Source: JBHIDJ01 sp046760105 (GTDB taxonomy: Bacteria; Pseudomonadota; Gammaproteobacteria; Acidiferrobacterales; SPGG2). Taken from it: DNA of 64,000 nt. Location of the stretch: the NCBI GenBank assembly GCA_046760105.1, contig JBHIDJ010000006.1, forward strand, positions 10,091 through 74,090, read 5' to 3'. Below, one piece after another: positions 51,126 through 59,766 of this stretch. Below the pieces are notes generated by a model, which was not told the origin of the DNA, searched no databases, and worked only from the letters and a program-made list of their open reading frames with translations. How positions within the stretch are numbered: position 1 is the stretch's first letter; each line of letters starts with the position of its first letter. Both the position numbers and the translations under genes were made by a program.

Positions 51126-52424
51126 GTGGCGGCTAGAAAGGTTTATGTCATCGATGGTGCGCGCACACCGTTTTTGAAAGCGCAGACCGCTCCGGGTGCG
51201 TTTAGTGCCGCCGACCTGGCAGTGGCGGCCGGTCGCCCGGTGTTGGCGCGTTTGCCATTCTCTCCCTCGGACATTGACGAAGTCATCGTCGGCTGTGTCG
51301 TCGCTGCGCCCGATGAGGCCAATATCGCCCGAATTATTGCGCTCCGGCTAGGTTGCAGTGAACGCGTCCCCGCCTTCACGGTACAGCGCAACTGCGCCTC
51401 CGGTTTGCAGGCAGTCGCATCTGCGCGCGAGCGCATCGCGCTCGGTATGTCAGAGATCGTGCTCGCCGGTGGGACCGAGGCCATGAGTCGTGCCCCCGTA
51501 CAATGGAATGCCGCTATGGTCGGCTGGTTGGCGAACGTCATGCGCGCCCGCGGTAGATTCGCGCGTCTTAAAGCGATCGCCGGCATTCGTCGAGCCTACT
51601 TGAAGCCTGTGTTCACCCTGCTACTGGGTCTGAGCGACCCGTTGGTAAAGCTCTCGATGGGGCAAACTGCCGAGGTGTTGGCACATCGCTTCGGTATCGT
51701 GCGCGAACACCAGGATGCCTACGCGCTGCAAAGTCACGGACGCCTGGCGCTCACGTTTGATCGTGGCGAAATGGGTGATGAGGTGGTAACGCTGTATGAC
51801 ACCCGCGGACATCACTATTTCGAGGATACTGGCTTACGGCGTGATACCACGGTGGAACGACTTGCCAAGCTCAAACCCGTGTTTGATCGAAAGTACGGTT
51901 CGGTCACCGCCGGTAACAGCTCGCAAGTTACGGATGGCGCTGCCATGCTCGTGCTGGCAAGCGAAGATGCCGTAAAGGCACACAGCCTACCTGTGATGGG
52001 TGAGGTGCTCGATCATGCCTGGGCCGGCGTGGATCCACGACAAATGGGTCTAGGGCCGGTCCACGCCGTCACTAAGTTGTTGCAAGCAAATGATGTACGC
52101 ATGCGTGACCTTGCCCAGCTTGAGCTCAATGAGGCGTTCGCTGCCCAAGTGCTCGCCTGTCAAGCCGCATGGGACAGCGCTGACTACGCACGCGATGAAC
52201 TAGGACTGAAAAGACCGCTAGGCAGCATGGATCCTGACCGGCTAAATCCCAACGGTGGGGCCATCGCCTGCGGCCACCCTGTCGGCGCGAGCGGCGCGCG
52301 TCTCGTGTTACACCTATTGCGAGCGCTGCAACGCAAGGACGGCGGGCTGGGTGTTGCCACTCTGTGCATTGGCGGTGGCCAGGGCGGTGCGATGCTTTTT
52401 CGCGTTGACGGAGACGCAGCGTGA
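51126..52424 (+). CDS. Acetyl-CoA C-acyltransferase (thiolase, FadI-like)
   Basis: This thiolase cleaves 3-ketoacyl-CoA in fatty-acid beta-oxidation. The 432-residue protein has the catalytic cysteine in TVQRNCASGLQA, the family motifs AGGTEAMSRAP, NGGAIACGHPVGASGAR (catalytic His) and LCIGGGQGGAML (second Cys). The extra loop near residues 140-165 fits the FadI-like, longer subgroup. It starts with GTG behind TAAGGAGTG. The stop overlaps the next start (GTGA), so the two form a beta-oxidation operon. Confidence 0.93.
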   Translation: MAARKVYVIDGARTPFLKAQTAPGAFSAADLAVAAGRPVLARLPFSPSDIDEVIVGCVVAAPDEANIARIIALRLGCSERVPAFTVQRNCASGLQAVASARERIALGMSEIVLAGGTEAMSRAPVQWNAAMVGWLANVMRARGRFARLKAIAGIRRAYLKPVFTLLLGLSDPLVKLSMGQTAEVLAHRFGIVREHQDAYALQSHGRLALTFDRGEMGDEVVTLYDTRGHHYFEDTGLRRDTTVERLAKLKPVFDRKYGSVTAGNSSQVTDGAAMLVLASEDAVKAHSLPVMGEVLDHAWAGVDPRQMGLGPVHAVTKLLQANDVRMRDLAQLELNEAFAAQVLACQAAWDSADYARDELGLKRPLGSMDPDRLNPNGGAIACGHPVGASGARLVLHLLRALQRKDGGLGVATLCIGGGQGGAMLFRVDGDAA

Positions 52425-54442
52425 AGCACTGGCGGGTACAACAACCTGGCGAGCATGCCGTGGCAACCCTGGATGTCGCCGGCGCATCGGCCAACATCCT
52501 CACCCATGAAGTGCTGCATGAGTTCGATGAAGTCATCACCGAGCTCGAAAAACAACCGCCGACGGGGCTCATCATCTGCTCGGGGAAAACCACGGGCTTT
52601 ATCGTCGGCGCCGACGTGCGCGAGTTCGAAAACATCAATGACTCGGCACGTGCCGCCGAGCTCGCGCGTGCTGGGCAACACGTGCTCAATCGGTTGGCGC
52701 AGCTTCCATTTCCCACGACCGTGGTCATTAGCGGAAACTGCCTGGGCGGTGGACTGGAGCTGGCGCTCGCGTGCACCTACCGTGTGGCGTGCGATGACGC
52801 AGGCACGCGCTTGGGGCTACCGGAGGTGCGACTAGGCATCCACCCGGGGTTTGCCGGCACCGTACGGCTACCGGCGTTGATCGGCCCATTGCCTGCTTTG
52901 GACCTGATGTTGACCGGGCGCAGTGTGAGTGCCAGGCAGGCACACAAACTGGGGTTGGTGGATGACGTGGTGCCCGAGCGGCATTTGTTGGATGCAGCGG
53001 TCGCGTGTTTGGCAAAACGGCGGCCAACGCGAAAGTCGCGTTGGTCCAAGCGTCTACCGGGATGGTGGCCGATACGATCGGTGGTCTACCGCCGGGTGCT
53101 GCGACAGCTGCAAAAGAAAGTGAATCCCGACCACTACCCCGCCCCCTACCGCATCGTAGAATTGCGCAAGAGCCGCGGCACACAGGAGCAAGAAGCGATT
53201 TCCCTTGGCGAGTTGTTAGTCGGCCGTACCAGCCGCAACTTAGTGCACGTTTTTCTGCTGGGAGAAGAGCTCAAGCGCCAAGGGCGCGCACATCGACATG
53301 ACGTCAAACATGTGCACGTGATCGGGGCGGGGGTAATGGGGGGCGATATCGCGGCCTGGTCTGCATATAAGGGTTTTAGCGTCAGCCTCCAGGACCAGAA
53401 CGCGGAAATCGTTGCCCGCGCCATAGAGCGTGCTGCCGAATTCTTTCAGAAGCGGCTCCGGGAGCCGCGTGCTGTCCAGCAGGCGTTGGACCGGCTGATG
53501 CCGGATATCGCGGGCGATGGCCTGCGACACGCTGATCTCGTGATCGAAGCGATCATCGAGGACGCCAGCGCTAAGCAGCAGCTATTTCGGCGGGTAGAGC
53601 AAATCGCCCCCAGGGAGGCTGTGCTTACGTCCAACACCTCTAGTATTCCCTTGGAGGCACTGTCATCGGCGCTGCATGACCCCATGCGTTTCGTGGGGCT
53701 GCACTACTTCAACCCCGTCGCGAAGATGCAGCTGGTCGAGGTGGTGCGCGGGGGGAAGACATCGGAGCTGGCGTTAAACCGTGCGCGCGCCTTTACCGTT
53801 GCGATCGACAAGCTGCCGCTCGTCGTCAGCAGCAGTCCCGGGTTTTTGGTGAATCGCATCTTGACACCGTATCTGATGGAGGCCATGAAGATGGTGGAAG
53901 AGGAGGTTCCGATAGCGGCGATCGATCGCGCGGCGACGGAATTCGGAATGCCGGTGGGTCCTATTGAACTTGCAGATACAGTGGGGTTGGACATCTGCCT
54001 GTCGGTGGCGGAAGAACTGGCAGAACCCTTGGGGGTGACGGTGCCCGACAAGCTGCGCACCATGGTTGAACGGGGGCTTCTCGGCAAGAAGAGCGGGCGT
54101 GGTTTCTACAAGTACGACGCGAAGGGGAGACCGAAGGCGCGCACTAGCGGCAAACCCAGCGATGTGCCCGTCACTGAGCGACTGGTGCTGCGTATATTAA
54201 ACGAGGCAATGGCCTGTCTGCGGCAGGGGGTCGTGGAGAACGCCGATGCGATCGATGCGGGGATGGTCTATGGCACAGGCTTCGCGCCCTATCTCGGCGG
54301 GCCCTTGCGGTACGTGGAGAGCTTGGGGGAGAACGGCATCAGCCATAGTCTGTACCGGCTGTCTGAAGAGTACGGTGAGCGATTCATTCCCGATCCCGGT
54401 TGGTCGCAACCCAGCCTGTTAGCGCGGTCAGTGGGCGACTAA
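52421..54442 (+). CDS. Multifunctional enoyl-CoA hydratase/3-hydroxyacyl-CoA dehydrogenase (FadJ-like)
   Basis: This enzyme carries out the hydration and dehydrogenation steps of beta-oxidation and is the alpha subunit of the complex with the thiolase before it. The 673-residue protein has the N-terminal crotonase domain (GADVREFENI, then GNCLGGGLELALACTYRV and the Glu-bearing LGLPEVRLGI). The NAD-binding dehydrogenase domain follows (HVIGAGVMGGDIAAW; SNTSSIPLEAL; GLHYFNPVAKMQLVEVV), then the two C-terminal dehydrogenase domains. It starts with GTG and overlaps the thiolase stop by 4 bases. Confidence 0.93.
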   Translation: MKHWRVQQPGEHAVATLDVAGASANILTHEVLHEFDEVITELEKQPPTGLIICSGKTTGFIVGADVREFENINDSARAAELARAGQHVLNRLAQLPFPTTVVISGNCLGGGLELALACTYRVACDDAGTRLGLPEVRLGIHPGFAGTVRLPALIGPLPALDLMLTGRSVSARQAHKLGLVDDVVPERHLLDAAVACLAKRRPTRKSRWSKRLPGWWPIRSVVYRRVLRQLQKKVNPDHYPAPYRIVELRKSRGTQEQEAISLGELLVGRTSRNLVHVFLLGEELKRQGRAHRHDVKHVHVIGAGVMGGDIAAWSAYKGFSVSLQDQNAEIVARAIERAAEFFQKRLREPRAVQQALDRLMPDIAGDGLRHADLVIEAIIEDASAKQQLFRRVEQIAPREAVLTSNTSSIPLEALSSALHDPMRFVGLHYFNPVAKMQLVEVVRGGKTSELALNRARAFTVAIDKLPLVVSSSPGFLVNRILTPYLMEAMKMVEEEVPIAAIDRAATEFGMPVGPIELADTVGLDICLSVAEELAEPLGVTVPDKLRTMVERGLLGKKSGRGFYKYDAKGRPKARTSGKPSDVPVTERLVLRILNEAMACLRQGVVENADAIDAGMVYGTGFAPYLGGPLRYVESLGENGISHSLYRLSEEYGERFIPDPGWSQPSLLARSVGD

Positions 54443-54453
54443 CGGCGGTGTAA

Positions 54454-54831
54454 TCACAGGTATTTGATCGCAAAGTAATTTATGACCAGGTGCATGGTGT
54501 TGTCGGTAATAATAACAAGCCATACTGCCAACCATGGCGGTGTGGTCTCGGCATAGCCGGTATAGGTGACATAGTCTCGCCAGCGTTTTGGATCGCCCGC
54601 CATGTTCTTGACCATCGCCATATAATGCGCGAGACGATAGCGGTCGATTACGGCATGCGTGCCGCAGATTACCGCAAGCGCCCACGGCGACAGCGTAATG
54701 AACATAAACGGCAGCGTATAGGTGACGGCATGCAACAGCGCGATTGGCCAGGACCGGATCTTATGTTCGGCCATGTGGCTCGTCTGCAGGATGTAATCCC
54801 CAACGAGGTGTGCCAGCAACTGCTCCATCAT
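54454..54831 (-). CDS. DUF3307 domain-containing membrane protein
   Basis: The 125-residue protein has the DUF3307 features: an N-terminal helix with LLAHLVGDYILQT, a second with PIALLHAVTYTLPFMF, a conserved THAVIDRYRLAHY, and a last helix near TDNTMHLVINYFAI. Four membrane segments are likely. His and Asp residues in the helices are conserved in the family, but the function is unknown. It converges on the beta-oxidation operon 11 bases away. Confidence 0.82.
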   Translation of the reverse strand: MMEQLLAHLVGDYILQTSHMAEHKIRSWPIALLHAVTYTLPFMFITLSPWALAVICGTHAVIDRYRLAHYMAMVKNMAGDPKRWRDYVTYTGYAETTPPWLAVWLVIITDNTMHLVINYFAIKYL

Positions 54832-55063
54832 TTTTAGTTATCGAAGGTGACGCGCGGCTTCCGAGCTGGCGCGCGCTGCGATCAAGCTTTAAGTATGGCC
54901 TAGAATGCGCGTATGCGGTAGTTATCGCGGCGCTGCGGTGAGCACCGTTAGCGTGGCGACAGCGTCCATCGACCGCTTGGCGCATCGACCCGAGGAGACT
55001 GATCGTTTACGGCACCCGCCGAGCCCATGCCACAAACGCGGCTAGAGTCAGGCAAACAGGCCG

Positions 55064-56530
55064 CTAGCGAACGATCTTAAGTTTCTGGCCGGGAGCAAGC
55101 TCGCCGCTGGGATATCGGTCATTAATGAGACGCAAGACCCTCGCTGGATAGTTGGGAATAGGTGAGTCCGTCGCGAGCTGGGCAAACGAGTTACCGGGCT
55201 TGGCCTGCACGATTTGGATTCGCAGCCCCTCGGCGAGCTTGTGTTCGGTGGCGGTTAGCGCATGCAAGCTCCGGGCGGTGTTCAGGAATAGCGGATCGGC
55301 TGACGCAAACGCCCTGTCTGTTTTCCCGGCGCCCAGGAATATATAGGCCTTGTCTCGGAAGTAAATCACACTTACTCGGGTATCGTGGCGACCGAAAGGC
55401 CATAACAATCGACTCACCGCAGTGTAGGCCTCCAACGCCGTGCCGCTAAGCTCCTGCCCGCGCGCAAGCTTCTTGAGCTTCAGACGTTGGACCATAAATT
55501 CGCGCGGGGAAATGCGCCGGTTAAGATCTTCGGCCATTATCTTCAGGACTGCATTGTTGTCGCGACTGCTAGCCTCAATCTCCTGCGGCCGGTTTTCTAT
55601 GCGCCAATTCTCCGGGAACTCCAGTGCGAAGCCGAGATCCTTGTGATAGAAATTGCGCCCGTAGCGCACCCCTTGTTTCACGCTGTCGCCGAACACCATA
55701 CCGTCAAGCAGTGTTAAGAATTCATCGCGTCCCGTGTGGGGGTTGGCCACTTTATGCTTATCCGCTTCCGCTACTACCTCTTGCAGACGTTGGTCCGCAC
55801 TTGGATGAGAGGCGAATACGCCATGATAGACACGTGCCTCGCGTCCCTCGGCCTTGGCGCGCTCTTTCTCGAACTCCTCCTGGTTTTTTAGGATCTCGAG
55901 CACATCGAGCACGGCCCGCGGCTCGTAGCCCGAGAGCGCCAGATATTGCGCGCCTAGTCGATCGGCCTCAAGCTCATGTTTGCGGCCGTAACCGCGGATT
56001 ATCGCAGTCCCGAAAAGGTTAAACAGGTTTGCCGCCCCCTGAGTCGCGAGTTCGGGAATGAAGATGGCACCGATGGTGTAGCCGATACGCGCCGCCGTGC
56101 TGGCTGTGTATTGCCGTACGGCATGGCGTGCCGTGACATGACCGATCTCATGACCAAGCACCGCCGCCAGCTCGGCCTCCGAGTTTAAATAGCTCAGCAG
56201 CCCACGGGTGATATAGATATAGCCGCCCGGCAGCGCAAAGGCGTTCACCTCCGGGCTGTCGAGCACGGTAAAACGGTAGAACAATGCTGGTCGGTGGCTC
56301 AGGCCCGCGAGCTTCTCGCCGACGCGTCGGACATAATCCTGTAACTCGGAATCGTCGTAGACACCGTATTGCTTCCGGATCTTGGGGTCATACTGGCGAC
56401 CGATCTCTATTTCTCGGTCTTCGGACATAAGCGCAGGTTGCTTCTTTCCCGTGACTGGGTTCTTCGCGCAAGCGTAGAACCACAAGGGCGTTGTCAACAC
56501 CACCAAGATCAATACAGCGCGTCGGACCAT
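55064..56530 (-). CDS. M48 family metallopeptidase (BepA/LoiP-like) with C-terminal LysM-like region
   Basis: This is a zinc metalloprotease for envelope quality control. The 488-residue protein has a signal sequence with a lipobox-like end (LTTPLWFYAC) and the M48 domain with HEIGHVTARHAV. The third zinc ligand is in the ELEADRLGAQYL helix. A middle domain follows (about 270-400), and the C-terminus (QIVQAKPGNSFAQLA...PGQKLKIV) resembles a LysM fold. The frame is open to 56617; the ATG at 56530 starts the signal sequence. It may be co-transcribed with the nuclease-like gene 34 bases upstream. Confidence 0.88.
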   Translation of the reverse strand: MVRRAVLILVVLTTPLWFYACAKNPVTGKKQPALMSEDREIEIGRQYDPKIRKQYGVYDDSELQDYVRRVGEKLAGLSHRPALFYRFTVLDSPEVNAFALPGGYIYITRGLLSYLNSEAELAAVLGHEIGHVTARHAVRQYTASTAARIGYTIGAIFIPELATQGAANLFNLFGTAIIRGYGRKHELEADRLGAQYLALSGYEPRAVLDVLEILKNQEEFEKERAKAEGREARVYHGVFASHPSADQRLQEVVAEADKHKVANPHTGRDEFLTLLDGMVFGDSVKQGVRYGRNFYHKDLGFALEFPENWRIENRPQEIEASSRDNNAVLKIMAEDLNRRISPREFMVQRLKLKKLARGQELSGTALEAYTAVSRLLWPFGRHDTRVSVIYFRDKAYIFLGAGKTDRAFASADPLFLNTARSLHALTATEHKLAEGLRIQIVQAKPGNSFAQLATDSPIPNYPARVLRLINDRYPSGELAPGQKLKIVR

Positions 56531-56564
56531 GACAACTTGCCTTTTTACAAAGCTTTTGGACGCT

Positions 56565-57353
56565 TCAGTTAAGTAATTTGAGCATAGCAGGATGGCGCAC
56601 CCGAATCTGTAAGCCATCGTCGTGCCGTCTTACCCAGCCGCGCACGCTAACCTGTTTTCCTACGAAGTCCTCGGGCCGGCCTTTGAAATAGCTCCAGTCT
56701 TTGCGTGGCACCATCAGCGTTAACGCACCCGATAGCCGGAGATAGATGTAGTTCCGACTACGTGAAATATTTCTAACTTGGGCGACCACCAGGCGAAAGC
56801 CGGTGTGCTTGGACTGCACGTGTTTGGCATCTATGGGCTCATAGTAGGGATGTGCCCACACCCCGATCCTATGGGCGCGCGCCACCCGCTCCGCCTTCTG
56901 GTAAGCGTCTAACCGGCTTAGATTCGGCGGAATTGCAATTACCACCGCCAGACCACGCGCCAGCAGCTCTTGCTGCGCGCTGCGGCCGTCGGCGAGCCAC
57001 ACGTGCGCGAGCAGCCGGCCATAGCGATCTTGCGGGGCACGCCCGATGACAAGCCTTACGGTTTGACCGCCGACCAGTTGCTCGAGCCCGCGGCGAGCCG
57101 CCTGCGCCAATGGTTCGTCCGGTGTTCCGTTCTTGCCGCGCTCCGGCGAATTGATGCCGATCAGCCGTACGTGGCGCCGGTCAGCGAGGATGAACGTATC
57201 TCCGTCCACAACATAGTCCACACGTACCCATTGCGTGCGGGGGGATGGTGTTTGTGGTTGTTGCCGGCATCCCGCCGACGCAATGACTAGGAGCGCACTG
57301 CAAAGCAAAAGGCCGCCACACCGACGCACCCTCCGCAATCGGCTTGTGGCCAC
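56565..57353 (-). CDS. Thermonuclease-family lipoprotein (SNase fold)
   Basis: The 262-residue protein has a lipoprotein signal peptide (LVIASAGC) and a staphylococcal-nuclease-like domain: VDGDTFILAD (calcium-site Asp), RLIGINSPERG (Arg and Glu), and DRYGRLLAHVWL. A C-terminal OB-like extension follows (VRGWVRRHDDGLQIRVRHP). The catalytic Arg/Glu/Arg pattern is largely kept. The role is probably periplasmic nucleic-acid degradation, though nuclease activity cannot be proved from sequence. The start is GTG, 3 bases after the rpmE stop. Confidence 0.87.
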   Translation of the reverse strand: MATSRLRRVRRCGGLLLCSALLVIASAGCRQQPQTPSPRTQWVRVDYVVDGDTFILADRRHVRLIGINSPERGKNGTPDEPLAQAARRGLEQLVGGQTVRLVIGRAPQDRYGRLLAHVWLADGRSAQQELLARGLAVVIAIPPNLSRLDAYQKAERVARAHRIGVWAHPYYEPIDAKHVQSKHTGFRLVVAQVRNISRSRNYIYLRLSGALTLMVPRKDWSYFKGRPEDFVGKQVSVRGWVRRHDDGLQIRVRHPAMLKLLN

Positions 57354-57356
57354 AGA

Positions 57357-57563
57357 CTATTTCTTTAGACCGTATTTTTGGCGGAATTTCTCCACCCGCC
57401 CGGCGGTATCGACCATCTTTTGCTTGCCGGTATAAAACGGGTGGCAAGCCGCGCACACATCGACGTCTAGGTCCCGCCCGAGAGTCGAGCGGGTGGTAAA
57501 AGAATTCCCGCACGTGCAGGTAACCTTGATCTCTTTGTATTCTGGATGAATATTAGCCTTCAT
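57357..57563 (-). CDS. rpmE: 50S ribosomal protein L31, zinc-binding type
   Basis: L31 is a large-subunit ribosomal protein at the inter-subunit bridge. The 68-residue protein has the zinc-binding cysteine set (TCTCGNSF and VCAACHPFY), so it is the C+ form that can store zinc. The ending GRVEKFRQKYGLKK is typical. It lies between rho and the nuclease-like gene; rho-rpmE linkage occurs in many bacteria. Confidence 0.97.
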   Translation of the reverse strand: MKANIHPEYKEIKVTCTCGNSFTTRSTLGRDLDVDVCAACHPFYTGKQKMVDTAGRVEKFRQKYGLKK

Positions 57564-57645
57564 GCCGTTGACCTCTGGGGGCGCACTCGGCGCCGCGGCG
57601 CGCTAGTCTAGGCAAAATCGCCGATGGCGACAATGGGGCGAGCGA

Positions 57646-58908
57646 CTACGAACGCTTCATCGAGTCGAAGAACTGCGCGTTGTTCTTGGTTGCTCTGAGC
57701 TTTTCCAGGAGAAATTCGGACGCCTCGAGCTCATCCATCTGGTTAAGCAGCTTTCGCAAGATCCAGATCTTCTGTAGCGTAGCGGGTTCAATCAGAAGCT
57801 CTTCGCGACGGGTCCCGGAGCGATTGATATTGATGGCAGGGTATATACGTCTTTCTGCTAGGCGACGATCGAGATGAATTTCCATATTGCCAGTGGCCTT
57901 GAATTCCTCGTAGATCACTTCATCCATTTTCGACCCGGTATCTATCAGGGCGGTTGCGAGGATATTGAGGCTACCACCTTCCTCGATGTTGCGGGCCGCG
58001 CCAAAGAAGCGTTTGGGGCCCTTGAGCGCATTGGCATCGACACCACCGGTCAATACCTTACCCGAGGCCGGTGCCACCGTGTTATAGGCACGCGCGAGAC
58101 GCGTAATGGAATCGAGCAGGATCACGACATCGTGCTTGTGTTCTACCAAACGCTTCGCCTTTTCGATCACCATTTCGGCGACTTGCACATGGCGCGAGGC
58201 GGCCTCGTCAAACGTGGACGAGATTACCTCGCCACGGACCGAGCGCTGCATCTCCGTGACCTCTTCGGGTCGCTCGTCTATCAACAACACCATCAGAACG
58301 ACGTCTGGGTAATTAGCGGTGATCGAGTGGGCGATGTGCTGTAGCATGACGGTCTTGCCGCTCTTCGGCGATGACACCAACAGTCCGCGTCCTCCCTTGC
58401 CGATGGGGGCGATCATATCGATCACGCGTGCTGTCATGTTTTCGGTCGACTCGTTATCGCGCTCCAAGTACATGACCTCTTCGGGGTGGAGCGGCGTGAG
58501 GTTTTCAAATAGGATCTTGTGCTTCGCCTCTTCAGGGGTTTGTTCATTGATCTGTTCTACCCTAAGCAGCGCGAAATAGCGCTCCGACTCCTTTGGCGGT
58601 CGGATATTGCCCTTAATGGTGTCGCCGGTGCGCAGATTGAAGCGGCGTATCTGACTTGGGCTGACATAGATGTCATCCGGTCCGGCGAGATAGGACGCAT
58701 CGGACGAGCGCAAAAAGCCGAAGCCATCTTGCAGGGTTTCTACCACCCCCTCGCCTGTGATCTCTTCACCCTTTTTAGCCTGTGCCTTGAGGATTGCGAA
58801 GATCAGATCCTGCTTGCGCATACGGCTGCCGCCCTCGACGTCGAGGACGGCAGCCATGTCCACTAGCTCTGCGGCCGGCTTCCTCTTCAGTTCATGAAGG
58901 TTCAACAT
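57646..58908 (-). CDS. rho: Transcription termination factor Rho
   Basis: Rho is a hexameric RNA helicase that ends transcription at C-rich unstructured sites. The 420-residue protein has the N-terminal helical part (MLNLHELKRKP), the cold-shock-like RNA site (GFGFLRSSDASYLAGPDDIYVSPSQIRRF), Walker A SSPKSGKTVML, Walker B VVILLDSITRLARAYN, the Q-loop and R-loop (TGGVDANALKGPKRFFGAARN), and DTGSKMDEVIYEEFKATGN. It follows trxA on the same strand. The 187-bp leader carries a 6-bp palindrome at 59015-59028 but no clear terminator. Confidence 0.98.
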   Translation of the reverse strand: MLNLHELKRKPAAELVDMAAVLDVEGGSRMRKQDLIFAILKAQAKKGEEITGEGVVETLQDGFGFLRSSDASYLAGPDDIYVSPSQIRRFNLRTGDTIKGNIRPPKESERYFALLRVEQINEQTPEEAKHKILFENLTPLHPEEVMYLERDNESTENMTARVIDMIAPIGKGGRGLLVSSPKSGKTVMLQHIAHSITANYPDVVLMVLLIDERPEEVTEMQRSVRGEVISSTFDEAASRHVQVAEMVIEKAKRLVEHKHDVVILLDSITRLARAYNTVAPASGKVLTGGVDANALKGPKRFFGAARNIEEGGSLNILATALIDTGSKMDEVIYEEFKATGNMEIHLDRRLAERRIYPAININRSGTRREELLIEPATLQKIWILRKLLNQMDELEASEFLLEKLRATKNNAQFFDSMKRS

Positions 58909-59095
58909 ACTTCGAGCAAATATCCGATTACATCATCGGTGCCAGACACACCGAAGGCTGGTTAGACGTCTGGGAATCGTATGGGGTCTGTTTGGCTGAG
59001 AATCTAGATACAGTCGGAATTTATTCCGCTCTATAAACTTACCTTAGCACCTGTGTCATGCGCCGTCCAGTCCGAAAATTAGTATAACCTACCGA

Positions 59096-59422
59096 TCAGA
59101 GATTGCCATCAATGAAGGCCGAAAGCTGTGACTTTGAGACCGCACCGACCTTGGTGGCTTCGACGTTTCCATTTTTGAACAGCATCAGCGTCGGGATGCC
59201 GCGAATACCGTATTTGGGTGGTGTATCCGGATTCTCATCGATGTTCAACTTTGCCACCTTGAGTTTCCCCGCGTATTCGCTGGCGAGTTCCTCGAGCACC
59301 GGCGCGATCATCTTGCAGGGCCCGCACCAATCAGCCCAGTAGTCCACAAGCACCGGGTCATCGGATTTAAGTACTTCAGTTTCAAAAGATTCGTCGGTGA
59401 CGTGGACGATCCCTTGACTCAT
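59096..59422 (-). CDS. trxA: Thioredoxin 1
   Basis: Thioredoxin reduces protein disulfides, including those of ribonucleotide reductase. The 108-residue protein has the active site ADWCGPCKMIAPVL, the cis-proline loop RGIPTLMLFKNG and the conserved KLNIDENPDTPPKYGI. The frame is open to 59446; the ATG at 59422 follows GGAGG and gives the normal N-terminus. The trxA-rho pair and the divergent rhlB reproduce the E. coli arrangement. Confidence 0.98.
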   Translation of the reverse strand: MSQGIVHVTDESFETEVLKSDDPVLVDYWADWCGPCKMIAPVLEELASEYAGKLKVAKLNIDENPDTPPKYGIRGIPTLMLFKNGNVEATKVGAVSKSQLSAFIDGNL

Positions 59423-59766
59423 AATTGGGTTGCCTCCATATATCAAACAGGCGGGGTATATTGTGCTATCGCGCTCGCGGAATCAATTTGTGTGCGGCCA
59501 GGGGAACTATACTCAAGGGAACTGTATCTGAGGAATTATATTATATATATTTGAGCCGAATAGTCTGACTATTGCAAGCGTCACATCGCCTCCGGCAAAA
59601 CCCACAGCAACGACCCGGAACCCAGGTCACTTAGTTGACACGACGTTATAAGGCCTATTCTAGCAGGGAACGCGCGCCAACGTTTACCTGCATTGCAACA
59701 GCCTATGCAAAGCATGGCGCCGCCGGCCGCGGACGCAACGTGGTGTTTGAAGGAAAATTATGACAA
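59423..59766. other. Divergent intergenic region between trxA and rhlB
   Basis: The 344 bp hold two imperfect 16-17-base direct repeats (around 59503-59536, each with GGGAACT-TAT-CT) and a very A/T-rich tract (about 59535-59555). A TTGACA (59635-59640) with TATTCT (59656-59661) 15 bp on could serve rhlB, though the spacing is short. No gene is seen. Confidence 0.4.
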
